Shown: positions 17,839-28,465 of the stretch, piece after piece
Position numbering within the stretch: position 1 is the first letter of the stretch
Layout: each line of letters begins with the position of its first letter
Source: an uncultured Lactobacillus sp.
Lineage (GTDB): Bacteria; Bacillota; Bacilli; Lactobacillales; Lactobacillaceae
Direction of reading: 5' to 3'
NCBI RefSeq assembly: GCF_947367085.1
Contig: NZ_CANBCP010000006.1
Span: forward strand, 1 to 63,704
DNA length: 63,704 nucleotides
Translations under genes and position numbers: made by a program
The notes under the pieces: model-generated
Told to the model about the DNA's origin: nothing
The model's database searches: none
What the model saw: the letters and a program-made list of their open reading frames with translations, nothing else

Positions 17839-19200
17839 TTATTTATCAAGCACAATGCCTGGTTTGTTAGCAACTATTTGTTTTTGCATCTTCTTAATTC
17901 TGACAGCTGCAATAATTAATAAAATGAAACCAATAGTTACAAAGGTGATGGTGAAACACCAAGCAATTGTGAAACTTGTTGCGCCTTTAATAACACCAAA
18001 TAATGGAGCACCGATGGCAAAACCGATGGCGTAAGCTAAACTAATGTAACCTAAATTAACACCTTGTGCTTTTGCACCAAATAAACTCTTTGCCATAAAT
18101 GCAGGACCTGACATGTAGCTAAATACTGATAATCCACTAGTAACTGCCCAGCCCATACCAGCAATGAGGTTTGCATTTGCGCCATATGGATGAAGGCTAA
18201 TGAAGATCATCATAATAATTGAGAGCACTAACATAATTCCAGCATAAGCCATCGATTTAGCAGTTCCGAATTTGTCAAATAGGTATCCACCTGAAATATT
18301 GCCGATTATTCCGGCTATTCCGAAGACAGAACCAATTAATCCGACTTGAGTTAGGGATAATTTAGTATCTAAAAAGGCTGCATAGTCTTCATTAAGTGAA
18401 GCTAAGCCGAGACCAATGATTAGGAAACCGATACTAAAAATCCAGAACCACTTCATCTTTAGAACTTGTTGACCACTCCATCCCTGGAATTCATGAGCCT
18501 GCTTTTTAGCAGCTTCATGCTTGTTTTCTTCGACTTCTTTTTTAGAAGCAAGTATTTCATCTTTCTTAGGAACTCTAATAAAGCAAGCAATGATTAAGCC
18601 GATAACTAATAAAGCAACCGCAAAAATAAAGAATGGAGCCATTGAAGTTAAGTGACCAGTCTTAGTATTCCCAGTCATAAAGTGCTTTAAAATACTTTGA
18701 GTTAGTGGTTGTAAGAAAATATCACCAATTGAACCACCACAAAAGGCTAATCCTAAAGCAACTCCACGTCCCTTAAATGGGAACCAGTGGTTAATGACCC
18801 AAGGAACACCTTGGCCTGAATAAAACGTTGAGCCTACCATACAGATAATCCCGGCTAAATAAAAGCCTGGCAGTGCTGTACTAATTCCGAAAATTACATA
18901 GGCTCCTGCTGACAAGACAATACCTATGATGTAGAGAATTCTAAAGTTAACTTTTTGTAGAGCTTTTCCTACAAATGGAGAAACAATAGAACCAACTACT
19001 GCACCGAAGGTAAAAATTAATGTATACGAAGCTAGCGTAAAGTGAAAAGTATTAACGATAGGGTGTACAAATAATGGCTGAATTAATTGAGCAATTCCGT
19101 AAGGGATTGCCTGTGTAAGCATACACAAGAAAACCATAAAGTATTTGTAGCCCTTGCTAACAACTTTCGGCTTGCTATCTTTTGATAAAGCATCCGACAT
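17839..19200 (-). CDS. cbsT1: MFS bile-salt carrier CbsT1-like
   Basis: A 453-residue, 12-segment major facilitator and first gene of the bile-salt operon. Like its neighbour it carries a charged central loop (about 208-240, KKEVEENKHEAAKKQAHEF) between segments 6 and 7. The two copies differ mainly in loops and the C-terminal tail. Start ATG 19200 follows GAGGGAGA. The promoter should lie in the AT-rich stretch 19201-19320, before the bidirectional terminator. Transport of bile salts is by analogy with the L. johnsonii cbs locus. Confidence 0.85.
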   Translation of the reverse strand: MSDALSKDSKPKVVSKGYKYFMVFLCMLTQAIPYGIAQLIQPLFVHPIVNTFHFTLASYTLIFTFGAVVGSIVSPFVGKALQKVNFRILYIIGIVLSAGAYVIFGISTALPGFYLAGIICMVGSTFYSGQGVPWVINHWFPFKGRGVALGLAFCGGSIGDIFLQPLTQSILKHFMTGNTKTGHLTSMAPFFIFAVALLVIGLIIACFIRVPKKDEILASKKEVEENKHEAAKKQAHEFQGWSGQQVLKMKWFWIFSIGFLIIGLGLASLNEDYAAFLDTKLSLTQVGLIGSVFGIAGIIGNISGGYLFDKFGTAKSMAYAGIMLVLSIIMMIFISLHPYGANANLIAGMGWAVTSGLSVFSYMSGPAFMAKSLFGAKAQGVNLGYISLAYAIGFAIGAPLFGVIKGATSFTIAWCFTITFVTIGFILLIIAAVRIKKMQKQIVANKPGIVLDK

Positions 19201-19338
19201 TTTCTCTCCCTCTTCCTGAGTTTGGCTATAGTAATTAATATATTATTATAGATAACTCCCAATCAATCTCATTATTGAATAAAAGAGTATACAAAGCAAA
19301 GATATTGAACTTTTTTAAAGAACTTATTCGGTAGATAT

Positions 19339-19385
19339 CAAAAAAGGCTTATTTCATCCAAATTTAGGTGAAATAAGCCTTTTAA
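19339..19385. terminator. bidirectional terminator between cbsT1 promoter and GH1 gene
   Basis: AAAGGCTTATTTCA (19343-19356) and TGAAATAAGCCTTT (19369-19382) form a perfect 14-bp stem. It ends the minus-strand glucosidase transcript. Confidence 0.85.
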
Positions 19386-19403
19386 ATTGAAAAGTTCCTA
19401 TTT

Positions 19404-20849
<1,446 letters not shown>

Positions 20850-20964
20850 TCATATTTTGCTAGTTTTGATTATAGAAAAAGTTATTGAAGCAAAATATAG
20901 AAAAAGACCTTTTAGGTATAAATTGGTGAATTAGAACTTTGTTTCAGATATGGAACAAGGTGTT

Positions 20965-21693
20965 CTAATTTTCTGATTGGTTGCGTAAAACTCGAATAAT
21001 CCCTTCAATAATGTACATTGCTGGAATTTGCGAAGATAGGTCGTAATAGCGATGCAGGCGATATTCTTTTTCATGATAAGTTAAAGCAAAGCGACTCATC
21101 CGAGCAATTGTACTAGTAGGAGAGCCCGTAATCGAAATAATTGTCGTATCTTCGTCATTTACAAAACTATTCAATAGTTCAATTAATTCAGTAGTTTCAC
21201 CGGAAACAGAAAAACAGATTAGGGCATTATTAGTAGTATTTCTTAATCTTTCATGTAATGGATAAAAAGGGTCGGTAACTAAGCTAGTGTTGTAGCCAAG
21301 CGAAGCTAACTGACGTGCGGTATAGCCAGCAATAAAAGATGACGATCCCATCCCTAAGAAGATAATATTGTCACATTGAAAAAGTTGATCAGCGACAATT
21401 TTGATTTGGTTTTTAATATCAGGTGAAAAGTTTTCTTTAGTGATGAATTCAAATTCATCTAATTCATCGCTACCACGGTATTTATTATTAATAAAAGCCT
21501 TGAATTCAGGAAAACTATTAAAGCCCATCTTGTGGACGAAACGCATCACTGAAGAATTAGATACATGTGTATTTTTAGCGATATCGCGAACGCGCATGTA
21601 AATAACTTTTTCAGTATTTTCAGTAATGTAGCGATAAAGCGTCATATCAACGCTTGAAAGTGATGATAAATCTTTGAATCCAAAAAAAGCCAT
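20965..21693 (-). CDS. RpiR-family sugar-responsive regulator
   Basis: A 242-residue regulator with an N-terminal HTH_6 domain (about 1-75: IAKNTHVSNSSVMRFVHKMG is the helix-turn-helix) and a C-terminal SIS sugar-phosphate-binding domain (about 100-230: IFLGMGSSSFIAGYTARQLA, CFSVSGETTELI). Start is ATG 21693, just after GGGAG; upstream in-frame codons lack a ribosome site. It is divergent from the IIC gene at 21884 and convergent in orientation with the GH1 gene, so it probably senses a phosphorylated beta-glucoside and controls both. The inverted repeat at 21741-21768 is a candidate operator. Confidence 0.88.
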   Translation of the reverse strand: MAFFGFKDLSSLSSVDMTLYRYITENTEKVIYMRVRDIAKNTHVSNSSVMRFVHKMGFNSFPEFKAFINNKYRGSDELDEFEFITKENFSPDIKNQIKIVADQLFQCDNIIFLGMGSSSFIAGYTARQLASLGYNTSLVTDPFYPLHERLRNTTNNALICFSVSGETTELIELLNSFVNDEDTTIISITGSPTSTIARMSRFALTYHEKEYRLHRYYDLSSQIPAMYIIEGIIRVLRNQSEN

Positions 21694-21740
21694 AAATTTT
21701 CTCCCATATGCTGTGATATACAGAGCATAACATAACAGAA

Positions 21741-21768
21741 CGCTATGTTCCATGTATCGAACATAGCG
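21741..21768. promoter_or_regulatory. 10-bp inverted repeat, candidate RpiR operator
   Basis: CGCTATGTTC (21741-21750) and GAACATAGCG (21759-21768) are perfect complements separated by 8 bases, in the divergent region between the RpiR gene and the IIC gene. No T run follows, so it is more likely an operator than a terminator. Confidence 0.55.
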
Positions 21769-21816
21769 CTTATTTTGTGTTTCATACCCAAAGACTTGAA
21801 AAATATTGTTTTAATA

Positions 21817-21828
21817 TTAGCGCTTTCA
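21817..21828 (+). promoter_or_regulatory. candidate cre site (CcpA) upstream of the PTS IIC gene
   Basis: TTAGCGCTTTCA is the complement of TGAAAGCGCTAA, close to the cre consensus TGWAANCGNTNWCA. It lies 56 bases before the IIC start, a usual place for catabolite repression of a beta-glucoside PTS. Confidence 0.5.
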
Positions 21829-21883
21829 TAGAATCATAAGTGTAATGATTAACAAGTTATTTTTAAGAGGGGGAAAATAACTC

Positions 21884-23215
21884 ATGAAGGATTTTGTTAA
21901 TAAGCACATTTTGCCTCTAGTTATGAAATTCGTTAATACGAAGGCAATTCGTGCATTAAGAGATGGGATGCTTTTGTCTTTACCATTTATCATGGTAGGT
22001 TCAATCTTCTTACTTCTTGCATCATTCCCAGTTCCAGAAGTTGCAAAATGGATGGATCAAACGGGATTAACTCATTTTTGGAATCAGGCTTACAATGCTT
22101 CATTTGGTATTGTTGCTGTGTTTGCGGTAGTCGGAATTGCCTATACTTGGGCAAAAAACGATCACGTTGATCCACTACCAGCCGGGATGACCGCGTTTGT
22201 TGGTTTCTTAATTATCATGAATCCAACTACTCCAGTTATGGACGGCACTAAAACAGTTATTTCGGCTGCTAAAGCGCCAACTTTGTTAACTGGTTTTATT
22301 GATCGTACTTGGCTTGGTGGCCAAGGGATGATTGCCGCAATCATTATTGGTATGATTACTGGTTGGATCTATTCATGGTTTGTTAAAAATAAGATTACCA
22401 TTAAACTACCTGACCAAGTTCCACCAGCTGTTGCAGGCTCATTTGTAGCCTTGATCCCAGCTGCTGTAATTACGGCCTTATGGCTTGCAGTTTATGCATT
22501 GTTTGATAAAGCTGCTGGCACTACGATGACAGAGTGGATTTACCACACTATTCAAACTCCACTACAAGGTTTGACAGATTCATTTGGCGGTATCTTAATG
22601 ATGACACTCTTAGTTCCATTCTTCTGGTTCTTTGGTGTGCATGGCTCAACTTTAGTTGGTGGTATTGTTGGACCAATTTTAGGTGCAAATGCTTTACAAA
22701 ATGCGGCTATCTTTAAGAAATATGGCTATGTAGATGCTGCTCACGGCGGTCACATTGTTATTCAAGGTTTATTTGATCAATTTTCTACTGTAACTGGTGC
22801 AGGGATGACAATTGGCTTAGTAGTCTTTATGACATTCTTTGCTAAATCTCAACAAATGAAGGGGATTGGTAAGTTAGCCTTAATTCCAGGGATCTTTAAC
22901 ATCAACGAACCTGTGCTCTTTGGTGTACCACTTGTCTTGAACCCATTACTTGCTTTACCATTTTTCTTGATGCCACCACTATCTGCTGGCTCAACTTATT
23001 TATTGATTAAAGCTGGCATTTTACCTTACTTAAACGGTGTCCAGGTTCCATGGACTACGCCACCTGTTGTATCAGGATTTTTAATTGGCGGATGGAAAGT
23101 GGCTCTCTGGCAAGCAATTATTTTAATTCTTAGTTTCTTTATTTACTTACCATTTGCTCGTAAGTATGACAATATGCTTTATAAGCAAGAACAAGCTAAA
23201 GAACCAGCTAAATAA
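21884..23215 (+). CDS. PTS cellobiose/lactose-family permease IIC
   Basis: A 443-residue IIC membrane subunit of the Lac family of phosphotransferase systems. It carries about 10 membrane segments; IRALRDGMLLSLPFIMVGSIF at the start and GVHGSTLVGGIVGPIL and NINEPVLFGVPLVLNP further on are diagnostic, the last containing the conserved substrate-site NEP motif. Strong AGAGGGGG ribosome site. No IIA or IIB partner is encoded nearby, so it must borrow these from another locus. Neighbouring GH1 enzyme and RpiR regulator point to a beta-glucoside. Confidence 0.9.
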   Translation: MKDFVNKHILPLVMKFVNTKAIRALRDGMLLSLPFIMVGSIFLLLASFPVPEVAKWMDQTGLTHFWNQAYNASFGIVAVFAVVGIAYTWAKNDHVDPLPAGMTAFVGFLIIMNPTTPVMDGTKTVISAAKAPTLLTGFIDRTWLGGQGMIAAIIIGMITGWIYSWFVKNKITIKLPDQVPPAVAGSFVALIPAAVITALWLAVYALFDKAAGTTMTEWIYHTIQTPLQGLTDSFGGILMMTLLVPFFWFFGVHGSTLVGGIVGPILGANALQNAAIFKKYGYVDAAHGGHIVIQGLFDQFSTVTGAGMTIGLVVFMTFFAKSQQMKGIGKLALIPGIFNINEPVLFGVPLVLNPLLALPFFLMPPLSAGSTYLLIKAGILPYLNGVQVPWTTPPVVSGFLIGGWKVALWQAIILILSFFIYLPFARKYDNMLYKQEQAKEPAK

Positions 23216-23237
23216 TAAACAAAATTTAGATAAAAAA

Positions 23238-23270
23238 GAAAATGCCTAGCAAATTGCTAAGCATTTTTTC
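23238..23270 (+). terminator. terminator after the PTS IIC gene
   Basis: AAAATGC-C-TAGC and GCTA-A-GCATTTT arms around AAATT, followed by a T run. It lies between convergent genes. Confidence 0.75.
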
Positions 23271-23291
23271 GTAGTTAATATTTAAATGGAT

Positions 23292-23525
23292 TTAGTCGAC
23301 TAAAACGCCAACTTGCTTAATTTTACTTAAAACAGAATCGCCGTGAGGTGACTTGTCATAAAGTGGCTTAGTTAAGTCATTGCCAGCTTCAAAGCCGTGG
23401 TGTTCACCATTTTTCCAGTGAGAGTTATTAGTAACATCATAAACCTTGCCATTAACTGCAATATAGGCAGGGCTGCCGTCTTTGCCGTTGTATTTTTTAA
23501 GCTCTGCAAGTGTAAATTCCTTCAT
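23292..23525 (-). CDS. cytochrome b5-like heme/steroid-binding domain protein
   Basis: A 77-residue soluble single-domain protein. FTLAELKKYNGKDGSPAYIAVNGKVYDVT matches the start of the bacterial cytochrome-b5-like fold, and HHGFEAGNDLT and SPHGDSVL occupy the places of the heme-ligand loops. His residues are available in both loops, but the canonical HPGG is altered, so heme binding is uncertain. AGAAAGGAAATT precedes the ATG. It is the last gene of the acyltransferase/GT8 cluster by position, 73 bases after the membrane protein. Confidence 0.8.
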   Translation of the reverse strand: MKEFTLAELKKYNGKDGSPAYIAVNGKVYDVTNNSHWKNGEHHGFEAGNDLTKPLYDKSPHGDSVLSKIKQVGVLVD

Positions 23526-23598
23526 TGTACAATTTCCTTTCTTAGAAAATCTTTTATTACACTTTTTACTATACTACTTAATGCATTAGTTAAATAAT

Positions 23599-23943
23599 CT
23601 AATGCTTGTGAAGTGTTGAATTTCTAAATAATAAGAGAGTTCCACTGCAAAGCAAAATTAAAACATATAAAGTAAAAGGCACAAATCCCCAGAAGTTTTT
23701 ATTCCAGTAAATGAACAATAAGTGCCAGTGACTAATTGTGATGACAGCTAAAATAAAGCTAATTAAAAAATCCAAAAAGGCAATTACCGTATTAATAATT
23801 CTGATTTCGCGCACGTTATGATCCTTAGCAAAATAATTGCTGATGGTATAAGCCAAAAGTGATAGGGCGAAAAAGAAAATAAATACGTAAAAAAGCCAAT
23901 CATTAATATAATGAACTAATTGAATATCGCCACTTGTCATCAT
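23599..23943 (-). CDS. small membrane protein of unknown function
   Basis: A 114-residue protein that I do not recognise. Three hydrophobic segments are visible (about 14-34, 50-70 and 80-105), with a short N-terminus and a His/Lys-containing end. It lies 27 bases downstream of the acyltransferase gene, probably in the same transcript. No catalytic motif is seen. Confidence 0.65.
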   Translation of the reverse strand: MMTSGDIQLVHYINDWLFYVFIFFFALSLLAYTISNYFAKDHNVREIRIINTVIAFLDFLISFILAVITISHWHLLFIYWNKNFWGFVPFTLYVLILLCSGTLLLFRNSTLHKH

Positions 23944-23970
23944 AGTTGCGCCTTCATTCTTTGAAAAAAT

Positions 23971-24840
23971 CTACTTGGACTTTGGTGGGATATAACCAGC
24001 AATGTCATCATAACTAAAGTTGTAGTCTAGTTTTTTGCCATAAGCCTTTTCATAGGCCCTCTTTTTTTGTAAATAATCGATATCGCGCATTCTGCGTGCA
24101 TTTTCATCAACTGATAAGCGCTTATTTGGATAAATAGTTGGCAAGACATGCAAAATTTTGCGAGTAGTATGAAAATCAGGATGTCCTGGTTCTAAGCCAT
24201 TTTTATCTTGCAACTCGACAAAGCATGATACTATTGGCACGTTCATTTTGGCTGCGTAATAGTAGGCACCTTTTTGAAGCGGACGTGGTTTGCGATAGTT
24301 AAACCACATTTCTTGTTCTGGATAAATTAAGATCCAGCGATTTTTCTTAGAGAAAACATCAGCTAAATGCTTAGGAAATTCACGGCCTAAGTAACGGACA
24401 CTTTGCGTAATTGGGATACTATCAACATTGTGCATTAAAAAGCCAATCCAGCTTGGCAAGCATAAGTTGGTATCTTCAATGACAAAATATAAACGCTTAT
24501 GAGCCTTCATTGCTAAACGCTTAATTGGTAAGCTATCGAATTGGTTATAGTGGTTTGAAGTTACAATGGCGTTAGCAATGGGTTTTACACTTTTGGCACT
24601 GCCTATTTTTTGATTAGCAGTCAAAATAAAAGCAGCTCCGCCAAAAAATGCCCGAGTAGCTAGGTTAGTAACTTTATGCGAAAGCTTTTTACTTTCATCC
24701 CAGAAATCATTGACTAGCTTAATGCGCTGTTCATGGGTTAAAACGGGATCGTCGACTTCAGCTTTCGCATTAAACTGGCGTGCTTGTACGTTTTTCTTAA
24801 TATTAGCTACAACTTGTCTTCTGTGAGCTCCAATTATCAT
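23971..24840 (-). CDS. PlsC-like acyltransferase
   Basis: A 289-residue member of the lysophosphatidic-acid acyltransferase-like superfamily. The catalytic box is NHYNQFD at about residue 95 (NHX4D form) and the substrate box is IYPEQEMWF near 180. About 80 extra residues, charged and helical, precede the domain. There is little sign of a strong membrane anchor except around residues 60-75. It is the fourth gene of a cluster with two GT8 enzymes and a second PlsC-like protein, so it may acylate a glycolipid or a polyol-phosphate rather than make bulk phosphatidate. The substrate is unknown. Confidence 0.8.
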   Translation of the reverse strand: MIIGAHRRQVVANIKKNVQARQFNAKAEVDDPVLTHEQRIKLVNDFWDESKKLSHKVTNLATRAFFGGAAFILTANQKIGSAKSVKPIANAIVTSNHYNQFDSLPIKRLAMKAHKRLYFVIEDTNLCLPSWIGFLMHNVDSIPITQSVRYLGREFPKHLADVFSKKNRWILIYPEQEMWFNYRKPRPLQKGAYYYAAKMNVPIVSCFVELQDKNGLEPGHPDFHTTRKILHVLPTIYPNKRLSVDENARRMRDIDYLQKKRAYEKAYGKKLDYNFSYDDIAGYIPPKSK

Positions 24841-24887
24841 GATATGATGTTTCCCCTCTTGTTTTAATTGACTAATATTGATGCAGC

Positions 24888-25838
24888 TTAGATTTTAACT
24901 GATTCAGCCTTTTTAACTTTAGCCCAAGTATTTGGTTCTTCAACGATCTTGTCCACTTTAGCAGCCATTTTTGCTAAATCATCACGTGCACGCTGACGAT
25001 CCGCATCAGTGAAGCTGTTAAGCTGTTGCTTTAGTTCATCATAAAACTTGGTTTCTTTAGCAACATCCCAGAAATAATGACCATATTGAACATCTGCAAA
25101 GTGCCATGGCTTAAAGAATAAATTATAGTGAACAATCTTTGGATTTTTAATTTCGGGGATACTTTCATTTGGCATCGCATCCCATTCTTTATCTAAGTGA
25201 TAAATCTTATCTTCACAAATTTCATTCATGTAGGCTTGATCAGGATCCACATTGTCAAAGTGGTATTTATCCATCAAGTAGTAGAACTTATCAACAAACT
25301 TCTTATCTCTGAAAGCTTTCATGTTGAATAAAATTACCCCATTATTGATGTATTTTTCAGGAGGTAAGATTCCTTGACATTCTTTGATATATTTTTGAAG
25401 TAGTGGCATATAGCGAATTGATAAGTCAGGACAACTTGCAAACATGTTGTCACCAATTTCAATGTCATACATTTCACTAATATCTGTGCATAAGATCGTA
25501 TCTGCATCTAAATAGACAGCCTTATCGTATTGTGGAAAAAGCTCTGGAATAAATAAGCGGTAAAAAATTGACATTGTGAAAAATTGCCCGCGTAAATAAT
25601 TTTCTTCACCATTGTGGATAGGTTGCACCATACTATCATCAATATGAAAGATCTTCACATGAACATTATCTGTTGATAAGCTTTCGAGATCTTTTTTGTG
25701 CTCATCACTAATTTCTTGTACAAGTAAAGTAACTGTATAGTCTTTTTTAGGATCAGCATGATTAATTAAAGATTTAATTGATACAGCCGCATAAGGGGTG
25801 TAGTTGTCACTAATAGTATAAAAAACAGGAACTGTCAT
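24888..25838 (-). CDS. glycosyltransferase family 8
   Basis: A 316-residue GT8 (LgtC/GspA-like) retaining glycosyltransferase, which uses UDP-glucose or UDP-galactose. N-terminus VPVFYTISDNYTPYAAVSIK is typical. The metal-binding DxD is VYLDADTIL near residue 100. NNGVILFNM and KIVHYNLFFKPWHF follow as the family's later motifs. No signal peptide, so it acts on the cytoplasmic side. It lies 29 bases after the other GT8 gene, and the two are paralogues in tandem. Acceptor unknown. Confidence 0.9.
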   Translation of the reverse strand: MTVPVFYTISDNYTPYAAVSIKSLINHADPKKDYTVTLLVQEISDEHKKDLESLSTDNVHVKIFHIDDSMVQPIHNGEENYLRGQFFTMSIFYRLFIPELFPQYDKAVYLDADTILCTDISEMYDIEIGDNMFASCPDLSIRYMPLLQKYIKECQGILPPEKYINNGVILFNMKAFRDKKFVDKFYYLMDKYHFDNVDPDQAYMNEICEDKIYHLDKEWDAMPNESIPEIKNPKIVHYNLFFKPWHFADVQYGHYFWDVAKETKFYDELKQQLNSFTDADRQRARDDLAKMAAKVDKIVEEPNTWAKVKKAESVKI

Positions 25839-25867
25839 TTTTAATTTTCCTCCAAGTAATATTTATC

Positions 25868-26686
25868 TTAACTAAGATTATGCCTGATTTTGAGGTATTC
25901 GTTAAGTATATCGTCATATTCATGTAAATGTAAAACGCTATGAACGCGCTCAACATCCCAAGGTTTAACAGTTAGGGTATGAAAATATGGTGTAAACCTA
26001 AAGCTGGTTGTGAAATGCTGGATAACTGTATCGCTTTGCAGGCGATATTGTTCATTGTATTTACGTGGAGCAATTTTTTTCTTAGTTGCTAATTTATTAA
26101 TTGCCGATTGATCTGGTAAAAACATTTTCTTAACCTGCATTAAGGATCTTACACGAGAAAAAAGCTGTGTATGTCGAATTTGGGGCATATTTAAAAGCAA
26201 AACACCCGAATTAAGATAGTCAAAAATTCGTTTAGACTTAATATTATGAAAGAAAAAACGCCCCCAATAGTCTAATACACCTACTAATTCAGTGTTAGTT
26301 AAGTCTTGATGATAAAATTTGCTGAGGTTTTTGCGAACAATAACATCATCATCAAGATACAAAACTCGATCAGGAATTTGCGGCAGTTGATCAGCAAATA
26401 ATCGCAGCATTGCATAAGGTGTAAAGCGGGTTTTCATGTTTTGCGCGGGAGTTTGCTTAGTGAAAAGATCAGTACAATCAATTAATGTAAGAGTATTGTC
26501 TGGATTGCTTTTCTTTAATAAAGACTCAATATAGTCGCTTGCCTTTTTGCTGAAAGGCTTAAAACCAGCTAGATGCATTGTCAAAATATATAAATGCAAT
26601 TCTTCAGAAGTGTTCTTTAATAAAGATAGAGTGGCAATTAAAACTCCATCTTGGGCATGAGAGTCACCACAAAATAATATATTCAT
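25868..26686 (-). CDS. glycosyltransferase family 8, second copy
   Basis: A 272-residue GT8 enzyme. It begins MNILFCGDSHAQDGVLIATL, carries LYLDDDVIV as the DxD site near residue 92, and has YLNSGVLLLNM and the C-terminal TVKPWD element. It is shorter and more basic than the neighbouring copy. It lies 13 bases downstream of the first acyltransferase, so expression is coupled. Two different GT8 enzymes in one operon suggest a two-sugar product. Acceptor unknown. Confidence 0.88.
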   Translation of the reverse strand: MNILFCGDSHAQDGVLIATLSLLKNTSEELHLYILTMHLAGFKPFSKKASDYIESLLKKSNPDNTLTLIDCTDLFTKQTPAQNMKTRFTPYAMLRLFADQLPQIPDRVLYLDDDVIVRKNLSKFYHQDLTNTELVGVLDYWGRFFFHNIKSKRIFDYLNSGVLLLNMPQIRHTQLFSRVRSLMQVKKMFLPDQSAINKLATKKKIAPRKYNEQYRLQSDTVIQHFTTSFRFTPYFHTLTVKPWDVERVHSVLHLHEYDDILNEYLKIRHNLS

Positions 26687-26699
26687 TTTTTACAACCTT

Positions 26700-27464
26700 T
26701 TATTTTTGCTTATACTCATAGTATGAATAATTACTTAATTTTGCTCGGGTTTGCATAGTTTTTAAAATTTGATCGTGTAGCTTTTTTTGTTGGTCTTTTT
26801 TTGTTAATTGACTATCAGCCAAAAATGGACCATCAAGATATACAATCATTCGCGGTCTTTTAAAGAATTTTGACTTTTGATAAGTTGTTGTCATTACGAA
26901 AACTGGGGCCTTTAAACTGACAGGAAAGTTCATACTAGTCTGATCAAAGGGGCGAATTTGGGTGTAATAAGGCCACACATGGGCTTCCGGATAAATTACA
27001 ATATGCTTATTATGTTTGACTAAAGTTTGGATTGCTTGGATTAGCTTTATTGATTGCTTAAGATTTTTGCCTACAGGTAGCCCACCATAGGGCAGTAAAT
27101 ATTTTCCAATAAAGGGCAAACTCCAATTAGCTTGATTGGCTAAAGCATAGTAGTCTTGAGAACCAAACAAAGTTAGTGGCATAAAAGCATCATTGACTGG
27201 TTGAGTATGATTTGCGTATACAAAGTAGGCCTGATTTTTGTAATTCTTTATCTTATCTCTACCTATTACTCTGACATGTTTTATTAAATAAGTAAAAAGA
27301 TAAGCAAAACCAGTTGCCAGATAGCGGATAGTTTTGCATTTAGGACCAGTTTTGATAATTTGATAGTTTTCAGGTAAAGAAAAATTTTGATTCTTAGTTT
27401 GAACTACATCATCGGTTAGTTGATGATAATAGAAAGTTTTTTTAGTTTTCGTAGGTGTAGTCAT
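26700..27464 (-). CDS. PlsC-like acyltransferase, second copy
   Basis: A 254-residue protein with the PlsC superfamily boxes: YANHTQPVNDAF (HX4D) at about residue 92 and IYPEAHVWPYY near 160. A short hydrophobic segment (YLATGFAYLFTYLI) precedes the domain, as in membrane-associated acyltransferases. It is only distantly like the copy at 23971. First gene of the minus-strand cluster; tRNA-Lys lies just upstream. With two GT8 genes between the two acyltransferases, a lipid-linked glycan or acylated glycolipid is the likely product, which is inference. Confidence 0.82.
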   Translation of the reverse strand: MTTPTKTKKTFYYHQLTDDVVQTKNQNFSLPENYQIIKTGPKCKTIRYLATGFAYLFTYLIKHVRVIGRDKIKNYKNQAYFVYANHTQPVNDAFMPLTLFGSQDYYALANQANWSLPFIGKYLLPYGGLPVGKNLKQSIKLIQAIQTLVKHNKHIVIYPEAHVWPYYTQIRPFDQTSMNFPVSLKAPVFVMTTTYQKSKFFKRPRMIVYLDGPFLADSQLTKKDQQKKLHDQILKTMQTRAKLSNYSYYEYKQK

Positions 27465-27493
27465 AATAATTAATTATAAATGATTTATAAGTA

Positions 27494-27526
27494 CAAAAAA
27501 AGCACTACAGCAATCACTGTAGTGCT
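27494..27526 (-). terminator. terminator of tRNA-Lys
   Basis: AGCACTACAG (27501-27510) and CTGTAGTGCT (27517-27526) form a perfect stem; on the minus strand it is followed by seven T (27500-27494). Confidence 0.9.
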
Positions 27527-27533
27527 TAAGTAG

Positions 27534-27606
27534 TGGGTGGTCAGGGGATCGAACCCTGGACCCACGGATTAAGAGTCCGTTGCTCTGCCAGCTGAGCTAA
27601 CCACCC
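27534..27606 (-). tRNA. tRNA-Lys (anticodon CTT)
   Basis: A 73-base cloverleaf on the minus strand: acceptor GGGTGGT/ACCACCC, D-arm GCTC..GAGC, anticodon stem ACGGA/TCCGT with loop CTCTTAA (anticodon CTT), and T-arm containing GGTTCGATCC. The 3' CCA is not encoded. Its own terminator follows. Confidence 0.97.
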
Positions 27607-27750
27607 GTTGCGTCATCAACAAATAGTATTATGCCAGTTGAAAAACAAAAATGCAAGTCTTTTTTAAAAAAAGTTTTTGTTTTTTTCAAAAGTTCGAAAA
27701 ATCTACAAAAAAAAGTATAATATAGATATTAATATGAGGAGGCATGATCT

Positions 27751-28458
27751 ATGCCAAAGAAAATTTTGGTCGTTGATGATGAAAAACCAATTTCGGATAT
27801 CATCAAATTTAATTTGACTAAAGAGGGTTTTGATGTCGACACTGCTTATGATGGTGAAGAAGCAGTTAAAAAAGTCGAAGAATACGACCCGGATTTAATG
27901 ATTCTGGACTTAATGCTGCCTAAAAAAGATGGTCTAGAAGTGGCACGTGAAGTTAGACAAACTCACGATATGCCAATAATCATGGTAACCGCTAAAGATA
28001 CTGAAATCGATAAAGTTTTAGGGCTAGAAATGGGTGCTGACGATTATGTTACTAAGCCATTTTCTAATCGTGAATTAGTTGCGCGGGTTAAGGCAAACTT
28101 GCGTAGACGTGATTTGAGCCAAAAAGCAAGCGAAGATGATGAAACTAAAAATATCACGATTGGTAACTTGGTCATCATGCCCGAAGCTTATATGGTTGAA
28201 AAAAATGGTGAAAAGATTGAACTTACTCATCGTGAGTTTGAATTGCTTCACTATTTGGCTCAACATATGGGTCAAGTTATGACGCGCGAGCACTTACTTC
28301 AGACAGTGTGGGGTTATGATTATTTTGGGGACGTTAGAACAGTTGATGTAACTGTAAGGCGTTTGCGCGAAAAGATTGAAGATACTCCCTCTTCACCAAG
28401 CATTTTAGTAACAAGACGTGGCGTAGGCTACTATGTCAAAGATCCATCTGATGAATAA
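27751..28458 (+). CDS. walR: response regulator WalR (YycF/VicR)
   Basis: A 235-residue OmpR-family regulator, the essential controller of cell-wall metabolism in low-GC Gram-positives. The receiver domain has DDEKP acidic residues at the start, phospho-acceptor D53 in [12 protein letters not shown] in VTAKD and K in VTKPFS. The C-terminal winged helix ends [20 protein letters not shown]. Start ATG 27751 follows GAGGAGG. First gene of the walRKHIJ operon. It binds TGTWAH-type direct repeats in relatives; TGTTAT motifs lie upstream of surface genes here. Confidence 0.97.
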   Translation: MPKKILVVDDEKPISDIIKFNLTKEGFDVDTAYDGEEAVKKVEEYDPDLMILDLMLPKKDGLEVAREVRQTHDMPIIMVTAKDTEIDKVLGLEMGADDYVTKPFSNRELVARVKANLRRRDLSQKASEDDETKNITIGNLVIMPEAYMVEKNGEKIELTHREFELLHYLAQHMGQVMTREHLLQTVWGYDYFGDVRTVDVTVRRLREKIEDTPSSPSILVTRRGVGYYVKDPSDE

Positions 28459-28465
28459 TTTTGTT

